A stretch of DNA of 64,000 nucleotides from Rhodococcus sp. B50. Lineage in GTDB: Bacteria; Actinomycetota; Actinomycetes; Mycobacteriales; Mycobacteriaceae. Shown piece by piece: positions 42,925 to 51,826 of this stretch. The translations under genes were made by a program, and so were the position numbers. The DNA lies in NCBI RefSeq assembly GCF_013602415.1, contig NZ_WPAG02000002.1:3351480-3415479 (forward strand), given 5' to 3'. Numbering within the stretch: position 1 is the stretch's first letter; every line of letters starts with the position of its first letter. The notes beneath the pieces were generated by a model that saw nothing but the letters and a program-made list of their open reading frames with translations, had not been told where the DNA came from and did no database searches.

Positions 42925-43359
42925 TCAGTCGACTTCCTTCTTCAGGTTCTCGAGCACCTGCTGCTGGATCTTCCGCAGGCCGAGCGGCGCGAACGTCTTC
43001 TCGAAGAAGCCCTTGACCCCTCCGGCACCCTTCCACTGCGTGAGCACGACGACCGTCGAACCCGTCCCGTTCGGTACGACGCTGTAGGTCGTCTCGAGCG
43101 TGGAGTTCGCGTCGGTCTCCGTGACGGTACTGCCCTTCACCGACACGGTGGCCTGCACGTCACGCTGCCGCTTCTCCGTGGCCTGGAGGATCCAGTGCAC
43201 GACCGTGCCGTCGCCGCGGCCACCGGAGATCACGCGGTAGTCGCGGTAGTGCTCGGTGAGGATGCGCGGACGGACGGTCTCGTAGTCGGCGAGTGCGGTC
43301 AGTACCGCCTCGGGAGCGGCCGCCAACTGGATCGAACTGCTTGCGCTGACCTGTGCCAT
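42925..43359 (-). CDS. SRPBCC-fold protein
   Basis: A 144-residue START/polyketide-cyclase-like protein with SASSSIQLAAAPEAVLTALADYE at the N-terminus and the long C-terminal helix GVKGFFEKTFAPLGLRKIQQQ that closes the hydrophobic pocket. It is the positional equivalent of M. tuberculosis Rv3718c in the recR-ybaB neighbourhood. It probably binds a lipid or aromatic ligand; no catalytic motif is evident. It is divergent from the FAD oxidoreductase. Confidence 0.82.
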   Translation of the reverse strand: MAQVSASSSIQLAAAPEAVLTALADYETVRPRILTEHYRDYRVISGGRGDGTVVHWILQATEKRQRDVQATVSVKGSTVTETDANSTLETTYSVVPNGTGSTVVVLTQWKGAGGVKGFFEKTFAPLGLRKIQQQVLENLKKEVD

Positions 43360-43496
43360 GAACGACTCCTTCTGTTACTTGCGGGCTCGAATGTGCCTGT
43401 GACGACTGCACCCATCCTGCCTTCCGCCTTTCGGGACGGATGCGACCGCCGGGTCTATTGTGGACGTGCCACTGATGCGCCGCTCCGAGGAGTCGA

Positions 43497-44957
43497 ATGC
43501 AGATGCCGAGATCGTCAGGTGTGAAGGTCCCGTACGGGGAGGCGGTACACCGGCACGGTGTCGAGCGTCTGCTGCGCTCGTACCGCGCGATACCGGCCGA
43601 CGCGCCCGTGCGACTCGCCAAGAAGACGTCGAACCTGTTTCGCGCTCGCGCCGCGGTGAACGCCCCCGGACTCGACGTCTCCGGTCTCGGCGGGGTCATC
43701 TCGGTCGACCCGCAGGCCCGCACCGCCGACGTCGCCGGAATGTGCACCTACGAGGATCTCGTCGACGCGACCCTGCCCTACGGTCTCGCCCCGCTGGTCG
43801 TCCCGCAGTTGAAGACCATCACGCTCGGCGGCGCCGTCACCGGACTCGGCATCGAGTCGACGTCCTTCCGGAACGGTCTCCCCCACGAGTCGGTGCTCGA
43901 GATGGACATCCTCACCGGGTCCGGCGAGATAGTCACCGCCCGCCCCGAGGGCGAGACCGCCGATCTGTTCCACGGCTTCCCCAACTCCTACGGTTCCCTC
44001 GGGTACGCGACGCGCCTGCGCATCGAACTCGAACCGGTGAAGCGGTACGTAGCGCTGCGGCACCTGCGATTCGACACGATCGCCGACCTGCAGTCCGTCC
44101 TCGCAAGGATCGTCGACGAGCGCACCTGGGACGGCACGCCGGTCGACTACCTCGACGGTGTCGTCTTCTCCGCAGCCGAGAGCTACCTGACGCTCGGCAC
44201 GCAGACCGACGAACCGGGCTCCGTCAGCGATTACACCGGGCAGGACATCTACTACCGGTCGATCCAGCACGTCTCCGTCAACCGCCCCAAGGAGGATCGG
44301 CTCACGATCCGCGACTATCTGTGGCGGTGGGACACCGACTGGTTCTGGTGCTCACGCGCGTTCGGCGCCCAGGACCCGAAGATCCGCCGCCTGTGGCCGA
44401 AGCGGTTGCTGCGCAGCAGCTTCTACTGGAAGCTCATCGCCCTCGATCACAAGTACTCGGTGGCCGACCGGATCGAGGCACGTAAGGGCAACCCGCCCCG
44501 CGAGCGCGTCGTGCAGGACATCGAGGTTCCGCTCGAACGCACCCGGGAGTTCGTCGAGTGGTTCCTCGACGAGATTCCCATCGAACCGATCTGGTTGTGC
44601 CCCTTGAAATTGCGCGACATCGAGTCGTCTCCGGAGGGCCGGCGTTCGAGCGCCTCGGACGCCCAGCGTCCGTGGCCGCTGTACCCACTCGAGCCGAAGC
44701 GCGCCTATGTGAACGTCGGGTTCTGGTCGTCCGTTCCCATCGTGCCCGGCGCCGAGGAAGGCGCCGCCAACCGGTTGATCGAGAAGAAGGTCGCCGAACT
44801 CGACGGGCACAAATCGCTCTACTCGGATTCCTACTACTCGAAGGACGAGTTCGAGAAACTCTATTACGGCGGTGGCGAATACCCCGCCCTCAAGCAGAAA
44901 TACGACCCTCGGTCCCGTCTACTGGACCTCTTCTCGAAGGCGGTGCAACGAAAGTGA
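43497..44957 (+). CDS. FAD-binding oxidoreductase (DHCR24-like; TmsA/BfaA-type)
   Basis: A 486-residue flavoprotein with a PCMH FAD domain in the first 200 residues (AGMCTYEDLVDATLPYGLAP, TLGGAVTGLGIESTSFRNG) and a C-terminal catalytic part. Together with the following methyltransferase it matches the paired FAD reductase/SAM methyltransferase that builds 10-methyl branched fatty acids such as tuberculostearic acid in Actinobacteria, and the position corresponds to Rv3719-Rv3720. Whether this pair or a paralogue makes tuberculostearic acid cannot be told here. The ATG follows GAGGAG; the stop shares GTGA with the next gene. Confidence 0.82.
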   Translation: MQMPRSSGVKVPYGEAVHRHGVERLLRSYRAIPADAPVRLAKKTSNLFRARAAVNAPGLDVSGLGGVISVDPQARTADVAGMCTYEDLVDATLPYGLAPLVVPQLKTITLGGAVTGLGIESTSFRNGLPHESVLEMDILTGSGEIVTARPEGETADLFHGFPNSYGSLGYATRLRIELEPVKRYVALRHLRFDTIADLQSVLARIVDERTWDGTPVDYLDGVVFSAAESYLTLGTQTDEPGSVSDYTGQDIYYRSIQHVSVNRPKEDRLTIRDYLWRWDTDWFWCSRAFGAQDPKIRRLWPKRLLRSSFYWKLIALDHKYSVADRIEARKGNPPRERVVQDIEVPLERTREFVEWFLDEIPIEPIWLCPLKLRDIESSPEGRRSSASDAQRPWPLYPLEPKRAYVNVGFWSSVPIVPGAEEGAANRLIEKKVAELDGHKSLYSDSYYSKDEFEKLYYGGGEYPALKQKYDPRSRLLDLFSKAVQRK

Positions 44958-46261
44958 CCATTTTCAAGGCCGAGAACGATCGACCCATCGAGGACAAGCT
45001 GGCTCTCGCCCAGATCGTCGAGATCGTGACCGGCGGCGACATGCCGCTGCGCTTCACGGCCTACGACGGCTCCGCAGCGGGCCCGGAGAACTCCCCCTAC
45101 GGTCTGCACCTCGCATCCCCCAAGGGCGCGACGTACATCGCTACGGCCCCGGGCGATCTGGGCATGGCCCGGGCGTACATCTCGGGCGATCTCGAGGCGA
45201 AGGGGGTACACCCCGGCAACCCCTACGAGTTGCTCGCCTCGCTCGGCGACCTGCACTTCGAGCGCCCCCCGGCCCGCGTCCTCGCACAGATCGCCCGGTC
45301 GCTCGGAACCGAACTGCTCAAGCCGATCGCGCCGCCGCCGCAGGAGCACCTGCCGCGCTGGCGCCGGATCGCCGAGGGTCTTCGGCACTCGAAGGCACGC
45401 GACGCCGAAGTCATCCACCATCACTACGACGTGTCGAACGAGTTCTACGAGTACGTGCTCGGCCCGTCGATGACGTACACCTGCGCCGTCTTCGAATCCG
45501 AGAACCAGAGCCTCGAGGACGCCCAGGAGAACAAGTACCGCCTGGTCTTCGAGAAGCTGCGCCTGAAGCCCGGCGACCGTCTGCTCGACATCGGTTGCGG
45601 CTGGGGCGGCATGGTGCGGTACGCCGCGCGGCGCGGCGTGAAGGCGCTCGGTGTGACGCTCTCCAGGGAACAGGCCGAGTGGGCGCAGAAGGCCATCGTC
45701 GAGGAGGGCCTGAGCGACCTGGCCGAGGTCCGGCACTCCGACTACCGCGACGTGCCCGAGGGCGGGTTCGACGCGATCTCGTCGATCGGCCTGACCGAGC
45801 ACATCGGGGTCGCCAACTACCCGGCGTACTTCCGGTTCCTCCACGACAAGCTGCGTGCCGGGGGTCTGCTGCTCAACCACTGCATCACCCGGCCGACCAA
45901 CAACACCCGGGCCAAGGCCGGCGGTTTCATCGACCGGTACGTCTTCCCCGACGGGGAGCTCACCGGCTCGGGGCGCATCATCACCGAGGCGCAGAACGTC
46001 GGCTTCGAGGTGATGCACGAGGAGAACCTCCGCGAGCACTACGCCCTGACGCTGAAGGGCTGGTGCGAGTACCTCGAGAAGCACTGGGATGCCTGCGTCG
46101 CCGAGGTCGGTGAGGGCACGGCTCGTCTGTGGGGGCTGTACATGGCCGGCTCGCGCCTCGGCTTCGAACGCAACGTGGTGCAGCTGCACCAGGTGCTCGC
46201 GGTCAAGCTGGACGACGACAAGAAGCCGCAGGTGCCGCTGCGGCCCTGGTGGGTCGCCTAG
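44954..46261 (+). CDS. Cyclopropane-fatty-acid-synthase-like methyltransferase
   Basis: A 435-residue SAM-dependent lipid methyltransferase. N-terminal 120-residue domain of CFA synthases, then HHHYDVSNEFYEYVLGPSMTYTCAVF and SAM motif LLDIGCGWGGMVRYAARRG (about 207-225). The long form is like UfaA1/TmsB, which methylates oleoyl chains to 10-methylene products that the partner flavoprotein reduces. The GTG start is coupled to the FAD gene (GTGA). A palindromic hairpin follows 15 nt after the stop. Confidence 0.88.
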   Translation: MTIFKAENDRPIEDKLALAQIVEIVTGGDMPLRFTAYDGSAAGPENSPYGLHLASPKGATYIATAPGDLGMARAYISGDLEAKGVHPGNPYELLASLGDLHFERPPARVLAQIARSLGTELLKPIAPPPQEHLPRWRRIAEGLRHSKARDAEVIHHHYDVSNEFYEYVLGPSMTYTCAVFESENQSLEDAQENKYRLVFEKLRLKPGDRLLDIGCGWGGMVRYAARRGVKALGVTLSREQAEWAQKAIVEEGLSDLAEVRHSDYRDVPEGGFDAISSIGLTEHIGVANYPAYFRFLHDKLRAGGLLLNHCITRPTNNTRAKAGGFIDRYVFPDGELTGSGRIITEAQNVGFEVMHEENLREHYALTLKGWCEYLEKHWDACVAEVGEGTARLWGLYMAGSRLGFERNVVQLHQVLAVKLDDDKKPQVPLRPWWVA

Positions 46262-46276
46262 GCAACTTCGCTGCCC

Positions 46277-46316
46277 GTGCGCGGTTTTGGTAGTTCCCGC
46301 TACCAAAACCGCGCAC
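46277..46316. repeat. Palindromic element A, left of the AbiEi-like gene
   Basis: GTGCGCGGTTTTGGTAG (46277-46293), spacer TTCCCG and its exact complement (46300-46316) form a 17-bp perfect hairpin. It overlaps the 3' end of the AbiEi-like gene and may terminate the methyltransferase gene. Its arm is 15/17 identical to palindromic element B at 47247. Confidence 0.9.
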
Positions 46317-47172
46317 AAGCGCCGCAGGCGCCCTTCTCACGCACCCACCCCAATCGCGTCAGTACCGTGGCCACCTCCCCCGCCACCGCACACGGCGACC
46401 GCACGACCTCCTCGTATCCGAATACGAGCCGCGCCCTCCCGGCCAGTTCTGCCGCATTGTCACGGCGGCGATCCCGGAACGCGACCTCCCGCATGGAGTG
46501 CACCCGGCGCCCGTCGAGCCTGACGGTGAGCGCGTATCCACTCGAGTCGTACATGCAGTCCCCGTACAGGGTGCGTCCGTCGACCGTCACAGGTCCCTGA
46601 CGCAGCGCGGAGGGAAGACCGTGCGCCTTCTCGACGTCGACGGCGTAGCGGTATTCGAGTACCGACTGCACACCGTCCGCCAGCAGTGCGACTGCATCGG
46701 CCAGCGCCCGTCGATACCGGTATGGGGGGCGCTCCTCCAGGCGTCGCCGGACGTCGATCAGCCGGATGTTGCCGTTCGTCACCGACCCGATCAGTGACGT
46801 GTATGCGTCGCGGGCAGTGTTCTCGGCGGTCGCGAGATCGAGTGCGGTGTCCGCCTTCGTCGTTCGGGGCGGGTTTCGATGGACAGCGATATGCGCGTAG
46901 GCACGTGAGCGGTGCACGACGACGCCCGGATGGACGATGAGTATTGCTGCGTCGCCGCCGTAGAGAAGTGCGGCCTCGAGCATCATCGTGCGTGTGAGCG
47001 GCCCACTGGACACCGCATAGACACCTTGGAGCACGCGTTGCCAGCGCCCGGTGTCGAGGAGATGTCGCACCTGCCCGCGGCCGACTCCGAGACGACTCAG
47101 ATGGGTCTGGGTTACCAGTCCCGAACGCGTGTCGAACAAATGCTGCAGGTCGTGCCCCTGTGCCTCCCCCAT
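46300..47172 (-). CDS. AbiEi-like N-terminal domain fused to DUF559/Vsr-like domain
   Basis: A 290-residue protein. Residues about 15-50 (GLVTQTHLSRLGVGRGQVRHL, RWQRVLQGVYA) form the winged-helix module of AbiEi-type antitoxins, and the C-terminal 110 residues resemble the DUF559 endonuclease-like fold (VRLDGRRVHSMREVAFRDRRRDN, then LVFGYEEVV), though the usual acidic VExDG is altered to VRLDG, so catalysis is doubtful. No AbiEii toxin gene is next to it. The ATG at 47172 lacks a strong ribosome site. Codon choice is less GC-biased than in the neighbours, suggesting recent arrival. It is enclosed by two sister palindromes. Confidence 0.72.
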   Translation of the reverse strand: MGEAQGHDLQHLFDTRSGLVTQTHLSRLGVGRGQVRHLLDTGRWQRVLQGVYAVSSGPLTRTMMLEAALLYGGDAAILIVHPGVVVHRSRAYAHIAVHRNPPRTTKADTALDLATAENTARDAYTSLIGSVTNGNIRLIDVRRRLEERPPYRYRRALADAVALLADGVQSVLEYRYAVDVEKAHGLPSALRQGPVTVDGRTLYGDCMYDSSGYALTVRLDGRRVHSMREVAFRDRRRDNAAELAGRARLVFGYEEVVRSPCAVAGEVATVLTRLGWVREKGACGACARFW

Positions 47173-47246
47173 GCGGTGATGATGCCGCAACACCTACAGG
47201 GAAAGGGCCCCCGACCAGAGGTCGAGAGCCCTTCCTGTGGATAACT

Positions 47247-47288
47247 CGTGCGTGGTTCTGGTAGTGGCTACTACCAGAACCACGCACG
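47247..47288. repeat. Palindromic element B, right of the AbiEi-like gene
   Basis: CGTGCGTGGTTCTGGTAG (47247-47264), spacer TGGCTA and its exact complement (47271-47288) form an 18-bp perfect hairpin located 7 nt beyond the fadB stop codon. It has the same length, spacer size and near-identical arms as element A. Confidence 0.9.
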
Positions 47289-47295
47289 GGCAGCG

Positions 47296-49443
47296 TCAGC
47301 TGCGCAGGCTGGCCGGCGGGGTGAAGCGCTCGCCGTACTTGGCGGCGAGTTCCTCGGCGCGCTTGACGAAGCCTTCCTTGCCACCCTTGTAACCGGTGAT
47401 GAACTGTGCGACACCACCGGTCCAGGCCGGGAAGCCGATACCGAGGATCGAGCCGATGTTTGCGTCGGCGGTGGTTTCGAGAACACCCTCGTCGAAGCAC
47501 TTCTGGGTCTCGATCGCCTCGGCGAACAGCATGCGGTCGATCAGATCCTGCAGCGGCACATCGAGCGTCGCTTCGGTCTTGTAGTGATCGCGCACGCCCT
47601 GCCAGATGCCCTGGCGCTTGCCGTTCTCGTCGTACTCGTAGAAACCGGCCTTCTCGAGGCGGCCCGGACGGCCCTGCTCGATCATCCAGTCGACGACGTC
47701 GAGCGCGGGATGCCGCGTGGCGCCGAGCTTGGTGTCGCCCTGCTTGGCGGCCTCCTCGGTCTCCTTCGCGATCTTCTGCATGAGCTTCATGTTCAGCTCG
47801 TCGGTCAGCTGCAGCGGCGGAGCCGGGTAGCCCGCCTGCGAACCGGCCTGCTCGATCGTCGCGGGCTCGATGCCCTCGCCGAGCATGGCGATGGCCTCGT
47901 TCACGAAGGTGCCGATCACGCGCGAGGTGAAGAAGCCGCGACTGTCGTTGACGACGATCGGGGTCTTGCGGATCGCGAGCGTGTAGTCGAACACGCGGGC
48001 CAGGGCCTCGTCGGAGGTCTTCTCACCCTTGATGATCTCGACCAGCGGCATCTTGTCGACCGGCGAGAAGAAGTGGATACCGATGAAGTCCTCGGGGCGC
48101 TTGACGCCGGTCGCGAGACCGGTGATCGGCAGCGTCGAGGTGTTCGAGCCGAGCAGCGCGTCGGGATCGACGATGTCCTCGATCTCCTGGAACACCTTGT
48201 GCTTGAGCTCGGTGTTCTCGAAGACGGCCTCGATGACGAAGTCGACACCCGCGAAATCGGCGGCGTCGGCGGTCGGCGTGATGCGATCGAGCAGAGCCTT
48301 CGACTTCTCCTCGGTCGTCTTGCCGCGCGAGAGAGCCTTGGCCTCGATCTTCTCCGAGTAGTTCTTGCCGCGCTCTGCTGCCTCGAGGGTGACGTCCTTG
48401 AGGACGACCTCGAAACCGGCACGGGCGGAGACGTACGCGATGCCGGCGCCCATCATGCCTGCACCGAGAACACCGACCTTCTTGATCTCACGCTTCGGCA
48501 CGTCCTTCGGACGCGAGGCGCCCGAGTTGATGGACTGCATGTCGAAGAAGAACGCCTGGATCATGTTCTTCGCAACCTGGCCGGTGGCGAGCTCGACGAA
48601 GTACCGCGACTCGATGGTCGAGGCGTTGTCGAAATCGACCTGCGAGCCCTCGACGGCGGCGGCCATGATCGCGCGCGGAGCCGGCATCGGGGCGCCCTTG
48701 ATCTGCTTGCGCAGGTTCGCGGGGAAGGCCGGGAGGTTCGCGGCGAAGGCAGGGCTGGAGGGGGTGCCACCGGGGATCTTGTAGCCCTTGACATCCCACG
48801 GCTGGACGCCGCCCTCGGGATTGGCCTTGATCCATGCCTTGGCGGCCGGGACGAGCTCCTCGATGCTGCCCACGACGTCGTGGATCAGGCCGATCTCCTT
48901 GGCCTTGACGGCGTTGTACTTGTTGCCCTGCAGCAGAACCGAGAGCAGCGCGGTCTGGATGCCGAGCAGGCGCACGGTGCGGGTGACGCCGCCACCACCG
49001 GGCAGCAGGCCGAGGCTGGCCTCGGGCAGGCCGATCTGGATGCCCTTGACGTCGGCCGCGATGCGGTGATGCGTCGCGAGCGCGATCTCGAGACCGCCAC
49101 CGAGAGCCGCACCGTTGATGGCGGCGACGACGGGCTTACCGAGGGTCTCGAGGCGACGCAGGTCGGCCTTGATGCCCTGGACCTCGTCGAACGCGGCCTG
49201 CGCGTCGTCGGGTCCGATCGCGATGAGGTTGCGCAGGTCGCCGCCGGCGAAGAAGGTCTTCTTCGCGGAGGTGATCACCACACCGGTGATGGAGTCCTGC
49301 TCCTCGTACAGGCGGTCGACGGTGGCCTTCATCGACGCCTTGTACAGCTCGTTCATCGTGTTGGCGCCCTGGTTGGGGTCGTCGAGGGTCAGCACGACGA
49401 TGCCGTCGGCGTCCTTCTCCCAGGAAATCATGTTGTCGCTCAC
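47296..49443 (-). CDS. fadB: Multifunctional fatty-acid oxidation enzyme FadB
   Basis: A 715-residue beta-oxidation protein combining an N-terminal enoyl-CoA hydratase (about 1-200; INGAALGGGLEIALA, GLPEASLGLLPGGGG) and a C-terminal 3-hydroxyacyl-CoA dehydrogenase (GVLGAGMMGAGIAYVSA near 335; GSNTSTLPI; IGIHFFSPVDKMPLVE). It is the close counterpart of M. tuberculosis FadB (Rv0860). The GTG at 49443 gives a product starting MSDNMISWEKDADG, aligned with the Rv0860 N-terminus. It follows fadA with 23 nt between, forming the trifunctional complex operon. Confidence 0.96.
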   Translation of the reverse strand: MSDNMISWEKDADGIVVLTLDDPNQGANTMNELYKASMKATVDRLYEEQDSITGVVITSAKKTFFAGGDLRNLIAIGPDDAQAAFDEVQGIKADLRRLETLGKPVVAAINGAALGGGLEIALATHHRIAADVKGIQIGLPEASLGLLPGGGGVTRTVRLLGIQTALLSVLLQGNKYNAVKAKEIGLIHDVVGSIEELVPAAKAWIKANPEGGVQPWDVKGYKIPGGTPSSPAFAANLPAFPANLRKQIKGAPMPAPRAIMAAAVEGSQVDFDNASTIESRYFVELATGQVAKNMIQAFFFDMQSINSGASRPKDVPKREIKKVGVLGAGMMGAGIAYVSARAGFEVVLKDVTLEAAERGKNYSEKIEAKALSRGKTTEEKSKALLDRITPTADAADFAGVDFVIEAVFENTELKHKVFQEIEDIVDPDALLGSNTSTLPITGLATGVKRPEDFIGIHFFSPVDKMPLVEIIKGEKTSDEALARVFDYTLAIRKTPIVVNDSRGFFTSRVIGTFVNEAIAMLGEGIEPATIEQAGSQAGYPAPPLQLTDELNMKLMQKIAKETEEAAKQGDTKLGATRHPALDVVDWMIEQGRPGRLEKAGFYEYDENGKRQGIWQGVRDHYKTEATLDVPLQDLIDRMLFAEAIETQKCFDEGVLETTADANIGSILGIGFPAWTGGVAQFITGYKGGKEGFVKRAEELAAKYGERFTPPASLRS

Positions 49444-49466
49444 TGTTTTTCGAATTCCTTCCGGTG

Positions 49467-50681
49467 TCAGACGCGCTCGATGATGGTGGCCACACCCATG
49501 CCGCCACCGATGCACAGGGTGACGAGGGCGCGCTTGGCTCCGCGGCGCTCGAGCTCGTCGATCATGGTGCCGGTGATCATGGCGCCGGTGGCGCCGAGCG
49601 GGTGGCCCATCGCGATGGCGCCGCCGTTGACGTTGAGCTTCTCGTCCGGGATGTTCAGGTCCTTCTGGAACTTCAGGACGACGGAGGCGAACGCCTCGTT
49701 GATCTCGAACAGGTCGATGTCGTCGACCGTCAGACCCGCTGCCGCGAGAACCTTGTGCGCGGCCGGCGTGGGACCGGTGAGCATGATGGTCGAATCGGCA
49801 CCGGAGGTGGCCGTGGCGACGACGCGGGCGCGCGGGGTCAGGCCGAGGTCCTTGCCGGCCTGCTCGGATCCGACGAGTACCAGCGCGGCACCGTCGACGA
49901 TGCCGGAGCTGTTGCCACCGTGGTGGACGTGGTCGATCTTCTCCACGAAGTGGTACTTCTGCAGCGCGACGGCGTCGAAGCCGCCCATCTCGCCGACACC
50001 CGCGAACGACGGAGCGAGCTTGGCGAGGCCCTCGAGGGTGGAGTCGGGGCGCATGTGCTCGTCGTGATCGAGGATGGTCAGACCGTTCTGGTCCTTGACC
50101 GGCACGACCGACTTGGAGAAGTAGCCGCCCGACCAGGCTGCCGCGGCGAGCTGCTGCGAACGCAGGGCGTAGGCGTCGACGTCCTCGCGGGTGAAGCCCT
50201 CGATGGTCGCGATGAGGTCGGCCGAGATGCCCTGCGGCACCAGGTAGCTGTCGTAGTTGGTGGCGGGATCGAGCATCCACGCGCCACCGTCGGAGCCCAT
50301 GGGAACGCGCGACATGGACTCGACACCGCCGGCGAGGACGAGCTCGTCCCAGCCCGAGCGGACCTTCTGCGCAGCCATGTTGACGGCCTCGAGGCCCGAC
50401 GCGCAGAAGCGGTTGATCTGGACGCCGCCGGTGGTGACCGGCAGGTTCGCGACGGTGACAGCGGTGCGGGCGATGTCGGCACCCTGATCGCCGACGGGGC
50501 CGACGACACCGAGGATCAGGTCGGAGATGCGGTTCTCGTCGAGATCGGGGAAGCGAACACGCAGCTCGTCGATCAGGCCCGTAACCAGGGAGATCGGCTT
50601 GACGGAGTGCAGCGAGCCCGTCTTCTTGCCTCGGCCGCGTGGTGTTCGGATGGCTTCATAGATGAATGCCTCGGTGGTCAC
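49467..50681 (-). CDS. fadA: 3-ketoacyl-CoA thiolase FadA
   Basis: A 404-residue thiolase, partner of FadB. Nucleophile cysteine in [13 protein letters not shown] (about residue 92), base histidine in [18 protein letters not shown] and second cysteine in TLCIGGGMG. The GTG at 50681 has AAGGAA upstream. The operon is fadA-fadB, reading away from the phosphonate operon. Nothing suggests truncation. Confidence 0.95.
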   Translation of the reverse strand: MTTEAFIYEAIRTPRGRGKKTGSLHSVKPISLVTGLIDELRVRFPDLDENRISDLILGVVGPVGDQGADIARTAVTVANLPVTTGGVQINRFCASGLEAVNMAAQKVRSGWDELVLAGGVESMSRVPMGSDGGAWMLDPATNYDSYLVPQGISADLIATIEGFTREDVDAYALRSQQLAAAAWSGGYFSKSVVPVKDQNGLTILDHDEHMRPDSTLEGLAKLAPSFAGVGEMGGFDAVALQKYHFVEKIDHVHHGGNSSGIVDGAALVLVGSEQAGKDLGLTPRARVVATATSGADSTIMLTGPTPAAHKVLAAAGLTVDDIDLFEINEAFASVVLKFQKDLNIPDEKLNVNGGAIAMGHPLGATGAMITGTMIDELERRGAKRALVTLCIGGGMGVATIIERV

Positions 50682-50716
50682 AGTGCGCAGGTTCCTTCCC
50701 GTGCTTGCGGAGCGAC

Positions 50717-50749
50717 GGCACCCACGGCCCGGCAAAGGGCCGCCGTGCC
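50717..50749 (-). terminator. Hairpin between phosphonate operon and fadA
   Basis: GGCAC and GTGCC outer arms and CGGCCC/GGGCCG inner arms (50717-50749) enclose loop GGCAAA. It lies downstream of the phosphonate operon's last gene and upstream of fadA on the same strand, so it probably ends the former. Confidence 0.55.
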
Positions 50750-50839
50750 CAACCTCCCCCACGTTAGAAGCGCGCGACCCTCGGCGGTAAGGACCGAAGC
50801 GATCGGTGTCCGTGACCGAACCGAACGCACCCGCGGGCG

Positions 50840-51826
50840 CTAGGGCGCCACCGCCGTGCGCAGCGCCGGTCCGGGACGCAGCACGTTCTCGACCTCGTCG
50901 AGCGGAACCGGGTCTTCGACGAGTTCGTCCCACGGATAGGTGGCGACGGTGCGGGTCAGGAAATCCACTGCCGAGCGTAGATGTCCGGGCTCGTAGTTGT
51001 GGACGCCGGTGACCATGAGCCATCGGCGCACGATCGTCTCGGGATCGACGGGAACGGCGGGGCCGGGCGCCACCGAGCCCGCGAGCACGAGGCGGCCTCC
51101 CACGTCCAGGCGCGGCACGAGCGACGCGATCGCCTCCGCCGAACCCGAGAAGTCGAGGGCGATGTCGACGGGACCGCCGTCGTCGAGAACCGCGCCGAAC
51201 CGTTCGGCACGGGCCGCGCGCTGCGGGTCGATGTCCACGATCGTCACGTCGGCACCGGCCTCGGCGGACATGGCCACGGCCGCGATACCGAGCAACCCGG
51301 CCCCGCACACCACGACCCGGCGACCGGCGAGCTCACCGGCCGCCTCGACCACCGCGGCGGCCGTTGCCGTCGCGCACGACGCGGGTGCCGCGACGACGTC
51401 GGGCAGCGCGGCCGGGACGGGCACGGTCGTCGCGCCCGCCGGCAGCACGATGTACTCGGAGTAGGTGCCCGACAGCGGCCACGATCCGGTGAACGGTTCG
51501 TGGCCGACCTTGGTCACCGACCTGCACTTGGCCGTGCGTCCGGATCGACACCGGTCGCAATCGTGGCACGCGCACGTCACGCTCCACACGATCCGCTCCC
51601 CCGCGGCCACGGAGGCATGCGGACCGGCCGCGACGACCTCCCCTACCCCTTCGTGTCCGAGCACCGACGGCGCCGGACCGGAGCGGCGCCCGGACACGGT
51701 GTGCAGGTCGCTCCCACACACTGTGGCCAGGCGGACACGCACGAGTAGTTCGCGGTAACCGAGGGCCGGTATCGGCACCTTCCGCAACTCGATGCCCGTC
51801 CCGGTCCACACCGCCGTGCGACTCAC
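50840..51826 (-). CDS. Phosphonate-associated alcohol dehydrogenase (HpnZ-like)
   Basis: A 328-residue medium-chain dehydrogenase with catalytic zinc motifs [12 protein letters not shown] and GHEGVGEVV, structural cysteines [17 protein letters not shown] and NAD motif [10 protein letters not shown]. This type is recurrent in phosphonate catabolism clusters (proposed HpnZ family). It ends the import/degradation operon and may reduce or oxidise the C2 aldehyde/alcohol product. The GTG at 51826 shares GTGA with the phnE stop codon; an upstream in-frame ATG at 51847 is less likely. Confidence 0.85.
   Translation of the reverse strand: MSRTAVWTGTGIELRKVPIPALGYRELLVRVRLATVCGSDLHTVSGRRSGPAPSVLGHEGVGEVVAAGPHASVAAGERIVWSVTCACHDCDRCRSGRTAKCRSVTKVGHEPFTGSWPLSGTYSEYIVLPAGATTVPVPAALPDVVAAPASCATATAAAVVEAAGELAGRRVVVCGAGLLGIAAVAMSAEAGADVTIVDIDPQRAARAERFGAVLDDGGPVDIALDFSGSAEAIASLVPRLDVGGRLVLAGSVAPGPAVPVDPETIVRRWLMVTGVHNYEPGHLRSAVDFLTRTVATYPWDELVEDPVPLDEVENVLRPGPALRTAVAP

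Noticed and set aside
47248..50067. 939-residue plus-strand open frame
   Set aside because: It is antisense to fadB and fadA, with the same compositional artefact and no ribosome site.
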